Under the pieces are notes generated by a model, which searched no databases, was not told the DNA's origin, and worked only from the letters and a program-made list of their open reading frames with translations. Shown in pieces: positions 34,201 to 46,372 of a DNA stretch of 64,000 bases. Origin of the DNA: Tetraselmis striata (Eukaryota > Chlorophyta > Chlorodendrophyceae > Chlorodendrales > Chlorodendraceae). The number at the start of each line of letters is the position of its first letter. Position 1 is the first letter of the stretch. The position numbers and the translations under genes are program-made. The stretch lies in the NCBI GenBank assembly GCA_006384855.1, contig VCJN01001884.1:1-64000 (forward strand). The letters run 5' to 3'.

Positions 34201-37200
34201 CATGTGGGCACTGTGCTGTCAATCAAATGTTGGTGAGTGCATTCGGGGTGTGCCCCATGGCGTAAGATATCGCCTTGCACAATCGACCGCATGCTTCTTT
34301 CTTCAGGCAGTTGAACCCCCCCCCCCCCCCCCCCCCCCCCCTCCCCCCCTTCTGTCGACCTGCCACAATGCCACAGGTTCAGACGCTTGGCTCCCTGGAC
34401 TTTTCTGCAGTGCCGGCGCTGTTCCAGGCTACGATGAAGGCGATGGTGTCGCTATACCCGAGCCAGCGCCCGGCGGCCATCACCATAGCGCAGGCGCCCT
34501 TCTTCACGGTGAACCCACCCCGTCAATCCCTCTGGCACCCTCACCTGCGGCGTAAACTCATTCATCCCAGCTGCGAGGATGTCGGCGGCGAAAGTGCGTG
34601 TGGTGTACATGGGTGGCAAGGGATAGTGGGAGGGTGGGTGGTAGGGTGTGTCTGTGCCTTGGGGGGCGGGGAGGACGTCCGTTGGCAGACCACTTGCTTA
34701 TTGGCCAATGCTCAGCTGACTGACGCCACTGCTGGCGGGGACCTCAGGAGGACGTGCTCCTGCGTGCGCTCAAGTTCCTGGACTCCATGCTCCAGCGCAA
34801 CAATCTGGAGAAGGCGGGCTTCATCAAGGACTTGGCCTCCTTCTGGGAGCGCTTTGACACGCGTGTGCTCACCAACCGGGTGCGCTGCCACTGCCACATG
34901 CATGGACCGCCGGGGCTGTCCCAAGCTTCCACCTCCCCTCGCTTTTGGCTTGAGTGGCACTGTATCGGGTCGCTGACTGAACCGCCGGCTGTGCAAACCA
35001 GGTTGTGCCACCGCTGCTGGGGGAGCTGCGCACGGATGCCCTGTCCGGTGTGGTGGTCCCCCTGGTCATCGCCATCGTGAAGAAGCAGTCCAAGGAGGAC
35101 TTCCTGTCCACTACCCTCCCTGCGCTGCAGCCCATCATGGCCACCGCGGGTGGCGAGACGATGATGCACCTGCTCCGCGGCAGCGAGGCCATGGTGGCGC
35201 ACATGCCGCGTGCGACGGTGGACGAGTGCATCGTCCCGCTCATTATGCGAGCGTTTGACTCTGGCAACGCTTCAACCCAGGTGCGGGCGGCGGCCGTTGC
35301 AGCAGGCCGTGCCACAGCCACAGGATGGTGCTCGCTGAAGTACCCTCCGCGTTCTGCCACATCTGCTGATCAGCGAGCGGCCACTTGAATGCGCATTGAA
35401 GGAGGCGCATTGAATATTGACCGAACCTCGCGATCAGTTGCATCAGATCGTATAGTGGTGTCAGTGGTAAAACTTCAAAGTCTCGTGATTCTCGATCGTA
35501 TTGCCGGCATGCCTGACGTAGTCCAAATGTCGCCGCAACGAGGCGCCCATGCAGGGCTCTGGTGGGTGATGGCTTGACCACTGCCTCCTTTGCGGCACGC
35601 AGGAAGAGGCTCTGAAGAAGAGCACGCTGGTGACGGCAGACATGGAGTTCCGGCTGCTCAAGGCGGAGATTGTGCCGCGGCTGCACGCGATGTGCCTGAA
35701 GACGACCTCGGCGGGCGTGCGCTTCAACAGCATGGTAGCACTCAGCAAGATAGTGACCCGCCTGGACCAGGACGAGTGCGACAAGATCGTGCAGACAGTG
35801 ACCAAGGTACGGCAATTGCTGCACGCGTGTCCAAAAAGCACACTGTTTGAGCATGCTTCAGGACTGTGCCTGCCATGGAGGCACTCGATGGGTGAAGGCG
35901 GGCTCTGACTGAATGTGCCCATTCGCCCGGCGCCGCGCAGGTGGTCACCGTCGACAAGAGCTCCGGCACCGTCATGTGCGTGCTGGGCCTGGCGCAGGCC
36001 ATCTCCAAGCAATGGGGCGTGGAGATGACGGCGCAGAAGATCCTGCCGTTGCTGTGCCCGCTCACCGTCACTGCCCAGAGCCCGCAGAACTTCGAGGCCC
36101 TGCTCAAGGTGGGGCATGGCGCCGCCAGCGCAGACCACCCTGCTGCCGCAGCTGTGGCGGGTCAGCCACACGTATTACATGGGGCGCGGCCACGCTCTCA
36201 GGGCCGGTGCGGTGTGCTGCGCGCAGGTGATCCGGGAGATGCTGAGCCTCATCGAGAGCAAGAAGAAGCCAGTCGGGGAGGCAACTGCGTCGTCTGCGCC
36301 AAGTACATTCCCCCTTCAATCCTGCGATGCCCAGCATGATGATGCTGTTCCTTGTACGGAAAGCTTCTGAAATTCGCATGTAGATCTGGGGGTGCTGACG
36401 CGGTCATAAGATCGCTGTGAATATAAACATGCCCTACCTCGTGGCTAGAGTTCCGTCCTCATGATTATGAGGCGAGTTTTGATGCGGCATTTGTGTGGTG
36501 GATGTGTGCTGCATGCAGGTGGCGGCGTGGCGGCGGCCGCGGATCCCTACAGCTCCTGGAGTCTTTCCTCGGCGACCACAGCCAACGCCAAGACCATCCC
36601 CATCCAGCCCCCCACCCCAGGCGCGCCCCCCGCGGACCAGGACGACATGTCGTGGCTGCGCCCCACAGGCAGCGGCCAGGTCGTTGGCGGCGCAGCCGCG
36701 GCGGCCCCAAAGCCGCCTGGCAGCGCACCGATGGCGCCCCGCCCAACAGCGCCGGCCCCCATGAAGGCGGCCCCGCCCAGGCCAGCCCCTGTGGCATCGC
36801 AGCCCATGGCGGCCAGCAAGCCTTTGGCCCTGCAGCCACCCCCCATGTCCGCCGCCCGGTCCGCCTCTACCCCCTCCGTGTCGCCGGCATTCAAGAATAC
36901 GGCGCCGCCTGCTCAGAGCAGCGCCATGCCCTCCTGGCAGCAGCCCACCTCGTCAGGTGCAGCCTCCCCCTCCCCCTCCTCCCCCTCTCTTCCTTCACAC
37001 CGCTGCTATACACCTTCCCCTTCCCCTGCCACTGGCCACTGGCTCTGCCATTCATCTGTGGGAATGCTCTTTGTGTTCGCCCCTGTTTTTTTGGGCAGTC
37101 AAAAGATGTTAATAGATGTTGCACTCCGAGTGCCCAGTGAGCCCCATGAATCTTGACCTAGGCCTGCATTTGCCGTATTCCCTCGCTCCCCTTTGGATGT

Positions 37201-38155
37201 CGGACCCAAGTATGGGATTAGGGCCCCGAATATTTGGGCATGTATTACAGGTGCCAACGCAGCAATGGAACCCATACATTGCCCTCACATTGCATGCAAC
37301 CCAGATGTTGCGCCAACCGGTGCCATAATTCCAATGTTGTTTTGTCATTATCTGGCCTTTGACGAGTTCACGTGGGTCCTTACGTGCAGTGTTAGTCTCT
37401 ATCACGTCGACACCAGTGTATATGTAGAAGTGGCTGTGATGGCGCGGTGTCTGCCTGCCTGCCCATAATTCCCCGGCAGCACCTGCCTCCCTATGCGTGA
37501 GACTGGCACTGCCCGTATCGCCTGTTGTCACGCGCTGACAGCGCCAAGTGTTGCTGCCTTTTCGCCCGCAGGCGCCGCCACTTCCTGGGGACAGCCTCAG
37601 CCGCCCAGCGGCATGATGGGTGCGCCCACTGCCTCCGCCGGGATGCCGGGCAGCAGCTGGCAGCCCGCCGCGGCCTCCACCCCGTCGTCTGACCCCTTTG
37701 CCGCGTCCTCCTGGGCGCCCCCGACCTCCGCGGCAGCGCCGCTGCCTGACCCGTTCGCCGCCCCGATGGCCAACGCGCCGCTCAGCCTGGCGCCGCCGCC
37801 GTCTGGGATGCTGCCGCCACCGCAGCAGGCGGTTGGTTCCGGCATGATGGGCGGCGGCTTCGGGCCCCCGCAGCAGCAGGCGGGTGGGTACTCCGGCATG
37901 ATGGGGAATGGGTACTCAGGTGTGATGGGCGGCGGCTTTGGGGCCCCGCAGCAACAGCAGGCGGGCGGGTACTCCGGCATGACGGGCAGCAGCGGCAGCG
38001 GCGGGATGGCGGGCGGCGGCTTCGGGGCGCCCGCGGCCGGCGACCCCTTTGCGACGCTCGGCCCCCCGCGGAGCGGCGCCCCCATGCGCGGCCCGCCGCC
38101 CGCGCAGCGCCCGCCCCAGCAGCCCCCCGCCCCGAGCTCCAACTCGCTCATTTAA
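31212..38155 (+). CDS. SCYL2: SCY1-like pseudokinase, SCYL2 type
   Basis: Fifteen exons: 31212-31491, 31859-31928, 32091-32154, 32441-32614, 33045-33171, 33720-33814, 33991-34179, 34377-34508, 34748-34879, 35002-35280, 35603-35806, 35941-36108, 36227-36302, 36519-36956, 37572-38155. Phases agree at every join and give 1003 aa. Kinase-like domain: GLGWKIF, WILDKRS, KHPCFLQIIEPLEE, LSEGLAFL, then MVHRGISLETVLV where HRD is HRG and no DFG follows, so catalysis is unlikely. Then a helical HEAT-like region (LKFLDSMLQRNNLEKAGFIKDL onward) and a Pro/Gly/Met-rich tail with three DPF motifs (SDPFAAS, PDPFAAP, GDPFATL), typical AP-2 ear ligands. Expected role: clathrin-coated vesicle/endosomal trafficking. 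Confidence 0.93.
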
Positions 38156-38204
38156 CACCCACCAAGCCAGGGCATTCCGGGGCAATGCGTGCGAGACGCC
38201 AGCC

Positions 38205-38253
38205 TGTAAGCAACCCGACCGGTGTGATGAGTGTCTCGATGGCTGTGCTGTAA
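38205..38253 (+). terminator. Candidate TGTAA polyadenylation signals after the SCYL2-like gene
   Basis: TGTAA at 38205-38209 and again at 38249-38253, both within GTAAGCAACC, 50 and 94 nt after the stop. TGTAA is the usual chlorophyte signal; a 5-mer alone is weak evidence. Confidence 0.35.
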
Positions 38254-39394
38254 GCAACCGACCTGTCTGAGGCGTGTCTCGAGGCAGGGCAGCGAGTCAT
38301 GGCATTGAAACTGTTATTACCACACGCGGACTGGCTGGCTGCTGTGTACCGCCGAAGCCAGCTGGCTGCATAGCCGGTATACCTCCTTGTGTGCCCCCTC
38401 CCCGGGCCTCTCACATTATCTCCGGAACAGGGGAGGCGGCAGTGGCTCTTTGTGTGAGCATGCATGCCCGGGTCTTCCGATTGGATGTATGTAGTGGTGA
38501 GGAGCGGGCGGAGTATATATTACCGTATGTGTGCCGAGGTTGAGGTGCAAAGTAGGGAGACAGTCCACGCCCACGTGCCATACGTAGGATGAAGTTCCGA
38601 TGGTGTGTGTGGTGGGTGTGAGCATATGTTGGGCATCGCGGGTAGTAAGAGGAAATGGGCACTAAAAAGAATTTGTCGCTGTGCCCATTTCAAGCCCTCC
38701 AGCTCAGCGATATCCGGAGCTGGTTCACGCGAACACAGATATGAACACATATATCTTGATATATGAAAGTGTTTGTTCGAGCATATCCTGGCGATAACAG
38801 TAAGCAATATTTATGTCCCATCATTAGCGCTGCGTCACAACTACGGGTAGCTGACGAATGCCGAATGAGTTACGCATGCATGGGAATAATGGCGAATAAA
38901 TATGGCCGAATGTTTTGCGGTCGGACATTGTCGACATTGATACCGAATGAGCGGCGAAGCTGATGCGAAATGAAAAGCGAATTGGAATGTCGAAAGCTTG
39001 TCGGGGCGAATTTGCTACTACTGGCGGCGGAAAATGGCGCGAATTTGCACAGCGGGGGGATTGGCGCGGGTAAAAACAGATCATTTTAAAACAGGTCGCA
39101 GCGCCGTCACTACTCCCTTAGCATCGCGCCGCTCATTCAGTCTCGGCTCGTCCCGCGGTTCCAGCGCGCCAAACCGCGTCAGCAAAAGCCGCGGTCGTTA
39201 ACCCTTATTACAGGTAGCCACACCGTCCGAAGCTGAGGTCTACCGACAGGAGAGGCTCGTCGACTGTGTCGCCACAGCACTGCGATCCGACAGCCACCCG
39301 TGGCGTTGGCTTTCCCAGAGCAGTAGGAGCGAGAAAGCTCGCGGGCTGGCAAGGTGGAGTTGTAGGCGCGTCACGCGTGGCGGCGGGTGTGAAA
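38254..39394. other. Spacer, no gene recognised
   Basis: 3' flank of the SCYL2-like gene, then an AT-rich stretch (38700-39000) and the GC-rich upstream region of the next gene. No repeat or protein signature found. Confidence 0.4.
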
Positions 39395-42300
39395 ATGGCG
39401 GTGGACCGGATGGGGAGCAAGAAGGCGAGCCCCTTCCTGCTGGAGGGCGGTGCAGCGGCCGCGAAGAAGAAGCCGCCGGCGCGGCCCAAGCCTGCCTCCG
39501 GTATCGTGGCGTCGCTGCAGCAAGCGCGCTCCGCCACGCGCGAGGCGGACGATGAGCTGCGGGTGCGCATTGCCCCCCCCCCCCCCCCCCCTCTCGACCT
39601 CCGCCTCCGCCTCCGCCGACGCGGCAACAGACGCCCTGACCCTCTTGGTTGTCCTCTCCAGTCTGCACCGTCCAGACGCCGCCGTCCCGCGTTGTCTTTT
39701 TTCCTCGCCTTTCCGGGAGAATGGGCTGCTTCGCGGACGCGTAGGATCTGGCGCGGCTGTGGAAAGGGCGACGAGGGACGCGGTAGGAGAGGGCATGGTA
39801 GGGGGTTGAGACTGGCGCGGGGGGGGGGGGGGGGGGGGGTTCAGACTGGCGGGGCTGCGCCATGGTTGCTCACAAGTGCGTGGCCGCGGGCTTGCAGGCG
39901 ATGGCAGCCCGCATTGCAGCGCTGCAGGAGGCGGAGGCGATGGCGGACTCGCGCATCCAGAAGGTCAAGGGCAAGGTTGACAAGGTGGGTTGTGCCACCC
40001 GCTGAGGGGAGGGGGGGACTGAGGGGAGGTGCCCAAGGGGGGGAAGTTGGTGGGGGGGGGGGGGGGGTGTCACCACCTCTCAGAGAGAAGGCTGAGGAGC
40101 TAGCTGCGTCGCGGGGGCGCAGATACTGTCGGAGCGCTCGGCGTCCAACAAGGTGGACTACGTCTGCGCGGACGACGAGGCGGCCGGGGGCAGCAAGGTG
40201 CGGATGTCCCACCCGGCGCTTCCCACCCCCAGCCTGGTGGGTTCCGATGCCTAGGGGGGTGGGGGACATGACGCGCCCCCCCCCCCCCCCCCCCCCCATG
40301 GCCCGCTGTCCCGTCACCACCGCGGATGCTGATGTGCGCCGCGGTTCTCCTTGTAGGGTGCAGAGAAGCGGCGAGGCGGTTCGGGGGGCGGAACCGTTCC
40401 GGCGCTCGCTCGTGTCCGTCCGTGGATGACTCAGTGGAGCCCGCCAAGCCAGCGGTGCCCCCCCCCCCCCCCCCTCCCCCTTCATGGACGTGAAAGATGT
40501 GGGTGTTTCGCCTCTATGTTGCAATTGGATTAATGCCAATAGCTACGAGTGCATCACTAGTCCAAAGCATGGTTACGGTAGGTTAAAAACCTTAGGTTAC
40601 TGTAATGCAACATTAGGTTATCGATGCACGCCATCAGGTCGCTGCTGTGTTTCACCTTGCCGCCGGGTGCTGACTTGGTTGCCGGATTGCTGTACACATG
40701 GGTAGGCCAATAAGAAAGGCAAGGCGGGCGGGCTGCCGCGCAGCAGCAGCCGCACCGCGGAGAGGCAGATGCTGGCCAACCGGGACACAATGCGCCGGGG
40801 GGGCATGCCCGCGGAGCCGCCCACGCCTTCCGCAAGTGCGCCCCCCTCCCCCCCCCCCCCCCCCTCCCCTCCCGCGGCCTCCCCTTTGCATTCCACCGTG
40901 GGCGCCATGCTGCGCCCCCTCCTCTCATCTGCGCCACCCCGGGGGAAGCAGGCATATGTGCTCGAGGGAACACAGAGGTTTACCCCCCCCCCCCCCCCCC
41001 CCCCCCTTTCCCCCCTCCTGGATGCCATTCCCCACAGGCACGCGCAGCCAGTCCGCAGACAGGCAGAAGCCCGGCTCGAACACATCCTCCCCACGCGGGT
41101 GAGCCGCCCATCACCGCGCTGCTGGGCCCGCCCCTCTCTCCCTGGCCAAGCCCATGCGCCTCATGCAGGGGCCAGCCGCCTGCCCGACTCACCCGCTTTC
41201 GCGCGGCTCCGCTGGTGGGGGGGGGGGGGGGGGGGGTCCGCCTACCCCGGCTCGGTAGGGGTGCGAACCGGGAGGTGGCGGACCATGCGGGGGCACTCGT
41301 TGGTACACTCCTAGTTGGGACACTCCTAGTTTCGTCCCAGCTGTCACTTCAGTTGGGACCGTTCGATAGAGCGGCTGCATCTTGCGACATGGTGGGACCC
41401 TACTGCGCCTGATGGGTCGGGAGGGACGGGTGGGGGGGGGGGGGGGGAGTGATGTGACACCGCGATGGGTTTGTGGATAGGGTTAATATGCAAACGGACG
41501 CTATAGGCGGGTACCGGAAGGAAAAACACCGGGAACTGTAAATCCAGCCATCTTAGCGGCACCCACCCGGTCATCAGGCCCTGCTCGAATCCATGTACCC
41601 CGCCGCCCACTCGGCAACCCACCTGGCATACGGTACCAGAGTGGCGGCTCGTCCTGGTGCGCAGGGCGGAGCGGCCGCACAGCCGGGAGGAGGACAAACG
41701 GCGGCGGGGCGGCGCCCGGCTGCGGCGCACCAGCAGCAACGGCGGCGGCGGCGGCGGCGGGGGCAGGAGCCGCGGCGCGCTGGCGGCGGAGGCGTCGGGC
41801 ATGTCGGCGGCCGGCCCCTCGGCCTCCAGCAGCGTGGAGGAGGACGACACCGTCCGCTACCAGGTAAGCCCCTGCCTACTCCGCGTCAATACATAGAAAT
41901 GTGTGTGTGGGGGGGAATGATATATGTATCCAGTGGATACAGATCCGGCATGAATCCGCCAGGTCCCGCGCGATCGAAATGTGGTGTGATGTGAAGTGAA
42001 GTGATTTGATAAACTAAATGGTCTCTTGTGGCAACCTGCAGCTGCATGCTCATAGCGGGATCGAGACGGGGGTTTGGGGTGTTTGGGGGGGGGGGGGGGG
42101 GGGGGGGGGGGTGCTTAAATCTTTAAGGGTTGAATATCAGGTTGGGATTTTAGGGTTTTGGGTTATGTTTAGGGATAGGGTTTTGGTTTCCTGCGTTTGG
42201 GCTTTGGGTTTGTGGGCTGGGAGTTTAGGGTTCAGGTTGGCTGTTCAGGTTTTAGGGTTTAGGTCATGGATACAAATGGTCTAGATAAGGCCACCTGTAT

Positions 42301-44017
42301 TTGTATTCTTATATAGGTTATATAGGTTTATACTGGTACATTTCATGTTGTCAGTGTACATGTACGGCACAAACGGGGGGGTCGTCTGTGTGAGTCTGTA
42401 TGTGCGCGCCTGTTGATGCCTGCCTGTGCATAATATGTTCATGCAGTCATGGCTATATGCATTTGGCTTTCAGGGTTTTCGTTGAAGGGTGTTCAGTGTA
42501 TACATGGTTTGTCAAGTTTCACAGGTTTGTCGTGCTAGTTAGTTAATTCAACTCTCGGATCCACAATCAGTGATTTTGCGTCGGCGGCACCGGGCGCAGA
42601 GACCAGTTAAGCGTTTCGTGGTGTGTTCATTTGATGGGAACTGCGTCAGTTTGACAGCAGATTCCTCTCTCTGCCGGATGGCTAGCAACCCATAGGCACA
42701 TACGCCATCCCTCCGACATAGTTTCGTCTACACTTGACCGCTGGCGTCTTAGCGCAGGGTTTTCATTCGCGGTGCTCGTATCGCCGCGGCAGCACCCTGA
42801 TCTGCCTGTACGAACATCACCTCCCCCCGTCCCCGTCCCCGCCCGCCCGTCAGCCCGTCTGCTAGTTCGGTCCGCTTGACCTTTGGGGGGGCGCCTGTGC
42901 TCTGTGCTCGCAGTTCGAGGACCGGCCCATTGGCGGCGGCGGCACCAGCGGCTACGTTCACCCCGCGCTGCTCGACAGCGACAGCAGCGGCGACGAGGAC
43001 GACGGGCCGAGCCTCGCGGAGGCGCTGCGCGAGCCGGGCCTGATTGGCATGTCGCTGCGCGACTCGGAGGGCGCGCTGGAGGGGCTGCTGGGGCGCTACG
43101 CGGACGGCGCGGAGCAGCCGCTGCAGGTGCCCCCCCCCCCCCCCTCCCCCCTCCCTTCCCAGCAGCAACTACTGAATGGCGAATCTTCCATGCAGCTTGC
43201 ACCGAGCCCGAATGTGAGGCTCATAGGCTACGGTGCATGGATGACACGGTTAGTATTTATCATAAAGAAGCACCTAATGAATGGCGAATCTTCCATGCAG
43301 CTTGCACCGAGCCCGAATGTGAGGTGCATAGGCTATGGTGTATGGAGGTGCGCTTTCACGTGACGTATTTATCATCAAACTAAAAGAACTAATGGTCAGA
43401 CTAATACACCTCCATGCACGCTTGCAGTACTTATTATCAGGCAAACGCTGTATATTGCAACAAAATCTTTCGGCTGTGTCGTCGAGGGCCGGCTGTGGCG
43501 GCGGTCACTGCCCGTCATGTACGACCAGCAAACGGGGCATTCCCCTTCCATGTACGGCCTTTCGTGACAGCGTGAGCGCAGCGGGGAACAGTGTTCCTGG
43601 CGTGGATGGGGCGTCGAACCAGTGCAGACGGCCGTGGTTCGAGAGCGCGGCGCATTTGTTGGACCGCGCTGCTTTGAAATTGCCACTGCGCTTGGATTGG
43701 TCAGTCGCTCAGTCCAGCGACCCCACGGAGGGAGCGGGCGTCTGCCTTGAGTAAATCGCAACAATAAAAGGCCGGTCGTTTGTGGCGGCGGCAATGAACG
43801 GCAGCTTTACCCCCCCAACCGCCCACCTAATGAAACGGCCGCGGTCCTGTGGTCGCAGGGCGTGATCGACGACGCGGCGGAGGAAGGCCGCCTGGCGGAG
43901 GCGGAGGCGCGGCGCCTGGCAACTCGGGCGCAGGGCGCCGTGATTAGAGCCGCGGGCGGGGCCGGCGGCGAGGGGTCGTGCGTGGTGGTGGAGCTGGGCG
44001 CCGGGGCGTGGGGGTGA
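39395..44017 (+). CDS. Unrecognised acidic/low-complexity protein
   Basis: Best model: exons 39395-39562, 39898-39984, 40123-40197, 40715-40835, 41038-41098, 41665-41863, 42914-43126, 43859-44017; phases agree and give 360 aa. Start MAVDRMGSKK (a later in-frame ATG gives MGSKKASPF). Contents in order: Ala/Lys-rich start with IVASLQQARSATREADDEL, a short helix (ALQEAEAMADSRIQKVKGKV), NKVDYVCADDEAA, a basic Ser/Arg stretch, a poly-Gly run (GGGGGGGG), an acidic block (SDSSGDEDD) followed by LIGMSLRDSEGALEGLLGRY, and a helical C-terminus ending GAGAWG. No domain recognised. A possible extra exon ending at about 40457 could not be fitted in phase. The intron 41864-42913 holds telomere-like sequence. 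Confidence 0.6.
42119..42268 (+). repeat. Degenerate TTTAGGG-like array in an intron
   Basis: About 150 bp of variants such as TTTAGGG, TTTTAGGG, GTTTAGGG and GGGTTT, directly after a G run at 42086-42110. Plant-type telomere unit in degenerate form. Confidence 0.7.
42696..42748 (+). repeat. Short repeat E, partial copy
   Basis: CATAGTTTCGTCTACACTTGACC.CTGGC resembles the core of the copies at 21164 and 51103. Lies 165 bp before an exon of the acidic protein gene. Confidence 0.45.
43173..43382 (+). repeat. 105-bp tandem duplication in an intron
   Basis: TGAATGGCGAATCTTCCATG and GCACCGAGCCCGAATGTGAG occur at 43173 and again at 43278, with the intervening CATAGGCTA.GGT and ATTTATCAT also repeated. 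Two units, few differences. Confidence 0.85.
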
Positions 44018-45097
44018 CGCGCTGGCGGGGCCGAGCCGAGACGCGCAGCATGCCCCTGGCCCATGGTGGCATAGGCCGCAGCGATCACCGGCAGCGGGGC
44101 AGCGGCGGTTGACGCGTGGTTGAATGGCCGGCTCCCCGAAATAGCGCGAGAATACTTCAGAAGTAAGGGCGTAGCTGCTCACCCAACTGGGAACTGTGGT
44201 GCCCGCCAACCACCTTCAGCTCCGTGTAAGCTCTCTCTCCGCCCCTTCTTCATAAGTATTCCCCATTTGAAAAGTAAAGCTGAGCTTCAGGAAGCCGGGC
44301 CTACGCGGGCCCTGCAATGCCCTGTAAGGCATGCCCCCCCCCCCCCCCCCCCCTGCCCCTCCGGCCTCCGTACACACACGCACTCTGCCCTGCCCTCCAT
44401 GCACAGGTGGTCCCTGCTCACTCTCCCAAGGCGCCATCCTAGCGTGCCCCACCGCGGGCACTGGGCTCGCATCTCGGCATCGTGGCTGTAAGTCAGCTGC
44501 CCTGGAACGGGTTGCAGTGGGTGGGTGTGCCGTGTGCGTCTGTGTGTGTGTTGGAGGGGGGGGGGGGGGGGGGGGGGGGCTGGTCGCAGTTTGGGGCGGT
44601 GCAGGGGAGAGGGGAAAAGGCAGGAGCATTTTGCACGCATTGCCCACCCAGCAACGGGGGCCGGCTCCCCAATTAGAACCCGCACCATCAGTAAGCCTGA
44701 ACTTGGGCTCTCATACGACCTATGCTAACATCCGCTACAGCTTTGTGGGCATGGAACCTCTGGCCGGCAGGGCGGGATAACAGCCGCAAGGCTGTTGTTG
44801 CCGCGTCGGCCGCCAGTTGCATTTGCCGCATGAGAAGCGGCTCGGGTTGAGAGCCAGGAGCGGGACATGCCACGGGCAAATGCGCTGAATTCAATTCAAT
44901 TTCTTTCGGTATTTCTAACAAAGATGTTTGGTGTGGGGGGGCTGGTGGGTCAGCCGCGGAGGCAGGCGCTGCGTGGGGCTCGTAGCTGCCACCCCAGCCG
45001 TGTGTGCGGCTTGCGGGGCGGCGGCGTCATGGAGCCGGCCTGGCGCTCCGGGGCTGGTGCCCCCCTGGCCTGTGGTTACGACCGTGGCGGCGAGCGC
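44018..45097. other. Spacer between convergent genes
   Basis: Contains a C run at 44334-44353 and a G run at 44555-44580 plus a weak relic of repeat E near 44700-44750. TGTAA at 44225-44229 may serve the acidic-protein gene. No gene recognised. Confidence 0.4.
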
Positions 45098-46372
45098 CTA
45101 GGAGCTCTGCACCTTGGACGTGATCTCCGACATCGCCTGGGAGCGGCGGGAGGCATACTTGCCGAACAGGCTCCTGCGCGACAAAGGAAGAGGGGGGGGG
45201 GGGGGTCAGTTGTCAGGCGGGCGTGAGGCCACTGTACAGGTGTCTGCCGTTTAGATGAGCCACAATGAAGGAGCAGGCATCTTTTGTTTATACCGGGGGG
45301 GTGGGGGGGGGGGGGGGGGGGGGAGGCATGTGTACCGCTGGTCGCCCTGCCAGACAATGCTTGAGCCCTTCTTCACGGTGACCTGCAGAGGGCCGCCGTT
45401 GCGCCTGTTGGACTCGATCTTCGCGTCGGGCTTGGCACGCAGGATCGCCTCCTGCAAGGCAGAGCCTGGTCAGTGAAAGAAACAACGGGCGGCCGACCAG
45501 ACAGTCCCCCCCCCCCCCCCCCCCCCGCCCCCATCCTCCCCCACCCAAGACACCCCTGAGACAGCACGCGCACCACACTTGGGATTCTGGCAGTAGATTG
45601 CCGGGCTGGCGAATGGGGCGGCAGAGGCAAAGGAGGGAGAGGTGGACCGCGGAGCAGCACCTTAGCGGAGTTGAATTCCTGCATGCCGCCGTCTCAGTTA
45701 TGCCTGCGCGACGGGGTCGGGGGGGGGGGGGGGGGGGGTCGAGTCAGAGGGCGCCACTCGCAGGACTGACGCTGCCCAACGCCGACACGGCTCCGACGCG
45801 GCGTGACAGCTGGTATTTTAACCGGTATACACTGCCTTGTTCCCACGCGATGCCAGTAGAGGTACGCGAGAATGGCTGGAAATTAACAGGCAGTCGTGGG
45901 TTGGGAACAGCAGACAATCGAAATCCGTACTAATTTAATAATAATACTCTTATTATAATACACTACCCGATTTCTTTACCGCTGGTAGCCAGAAGGCAGC
46001 CCTGTTGGACTACCAGAAGCAGGGCGTCCCTACGACCCCACAGCCGGCCCGAGACACGTGAGGGCGCCAAGAGGTAAGCGAAGGACGGGGTGGGGGTGGG
46101 TCGCACGAAAAGTCCACGACGTAGCAGCCGCCGTCGGCCATGCTGTTGTCTGCGGAGGGCGCGGCTGCCGGCGGGCGGGCGGGCTCCCGGCCGGCGGAGG
46201 CGCAGAGGCCGATGGTGACGCGGCGTGTCGCGGCCGGTGGAAAGCCGGCGGCGACTGTCGGGCTGCGGCAAGCGGTGGCTGGAGAAAACTTCAGGATGCG
46301 GGGCGTGGTGGGACAGTGCAGGCTGCTGCTGCGGGGGACGCAGGTGTGGGACAGGCGGGCGGCGGCAGCCAT
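45098..46372 (-). CDS. Small organelle-targeted protein, possibly Rdx/SelH-like thioredoxin fold
   Basis: Last three exons are firm: 45678-45661 (18 nt, EFNSAK), 45451-45336 (EAILRAKPDAKIE..., QVTVKKGSSIVWQGDQ) and 45173-45098 (SLFGKYASRRSQ..., stop), with matching phases 0, 0 and 2. The first exon begins at ATG 46372 with a Ser/Ala/Arg-rich, acid-poor leader (MAAAARLSHTCVPRSSS) like a plastid or mitochondrial presequence. It runs to about 46110 (ADGGCYVV); its 3' boundary is not settled and a small exon may be missing. The order (helix, N-R-R-N-G-G, strand with V-x-V-x-K, VWQG) recalls Rdx/selenoprotein H-type proteins, but no CxxC/CxxU pair was found. Function not assigned. Confidence 0.6.

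Noticed and set aside
39266-40429. 387-codon open frame on plus
   Set aside because: Stays open across two introns containing homopolymers; only the first 56 codons after the ATG at 39395 are kept as an exon.
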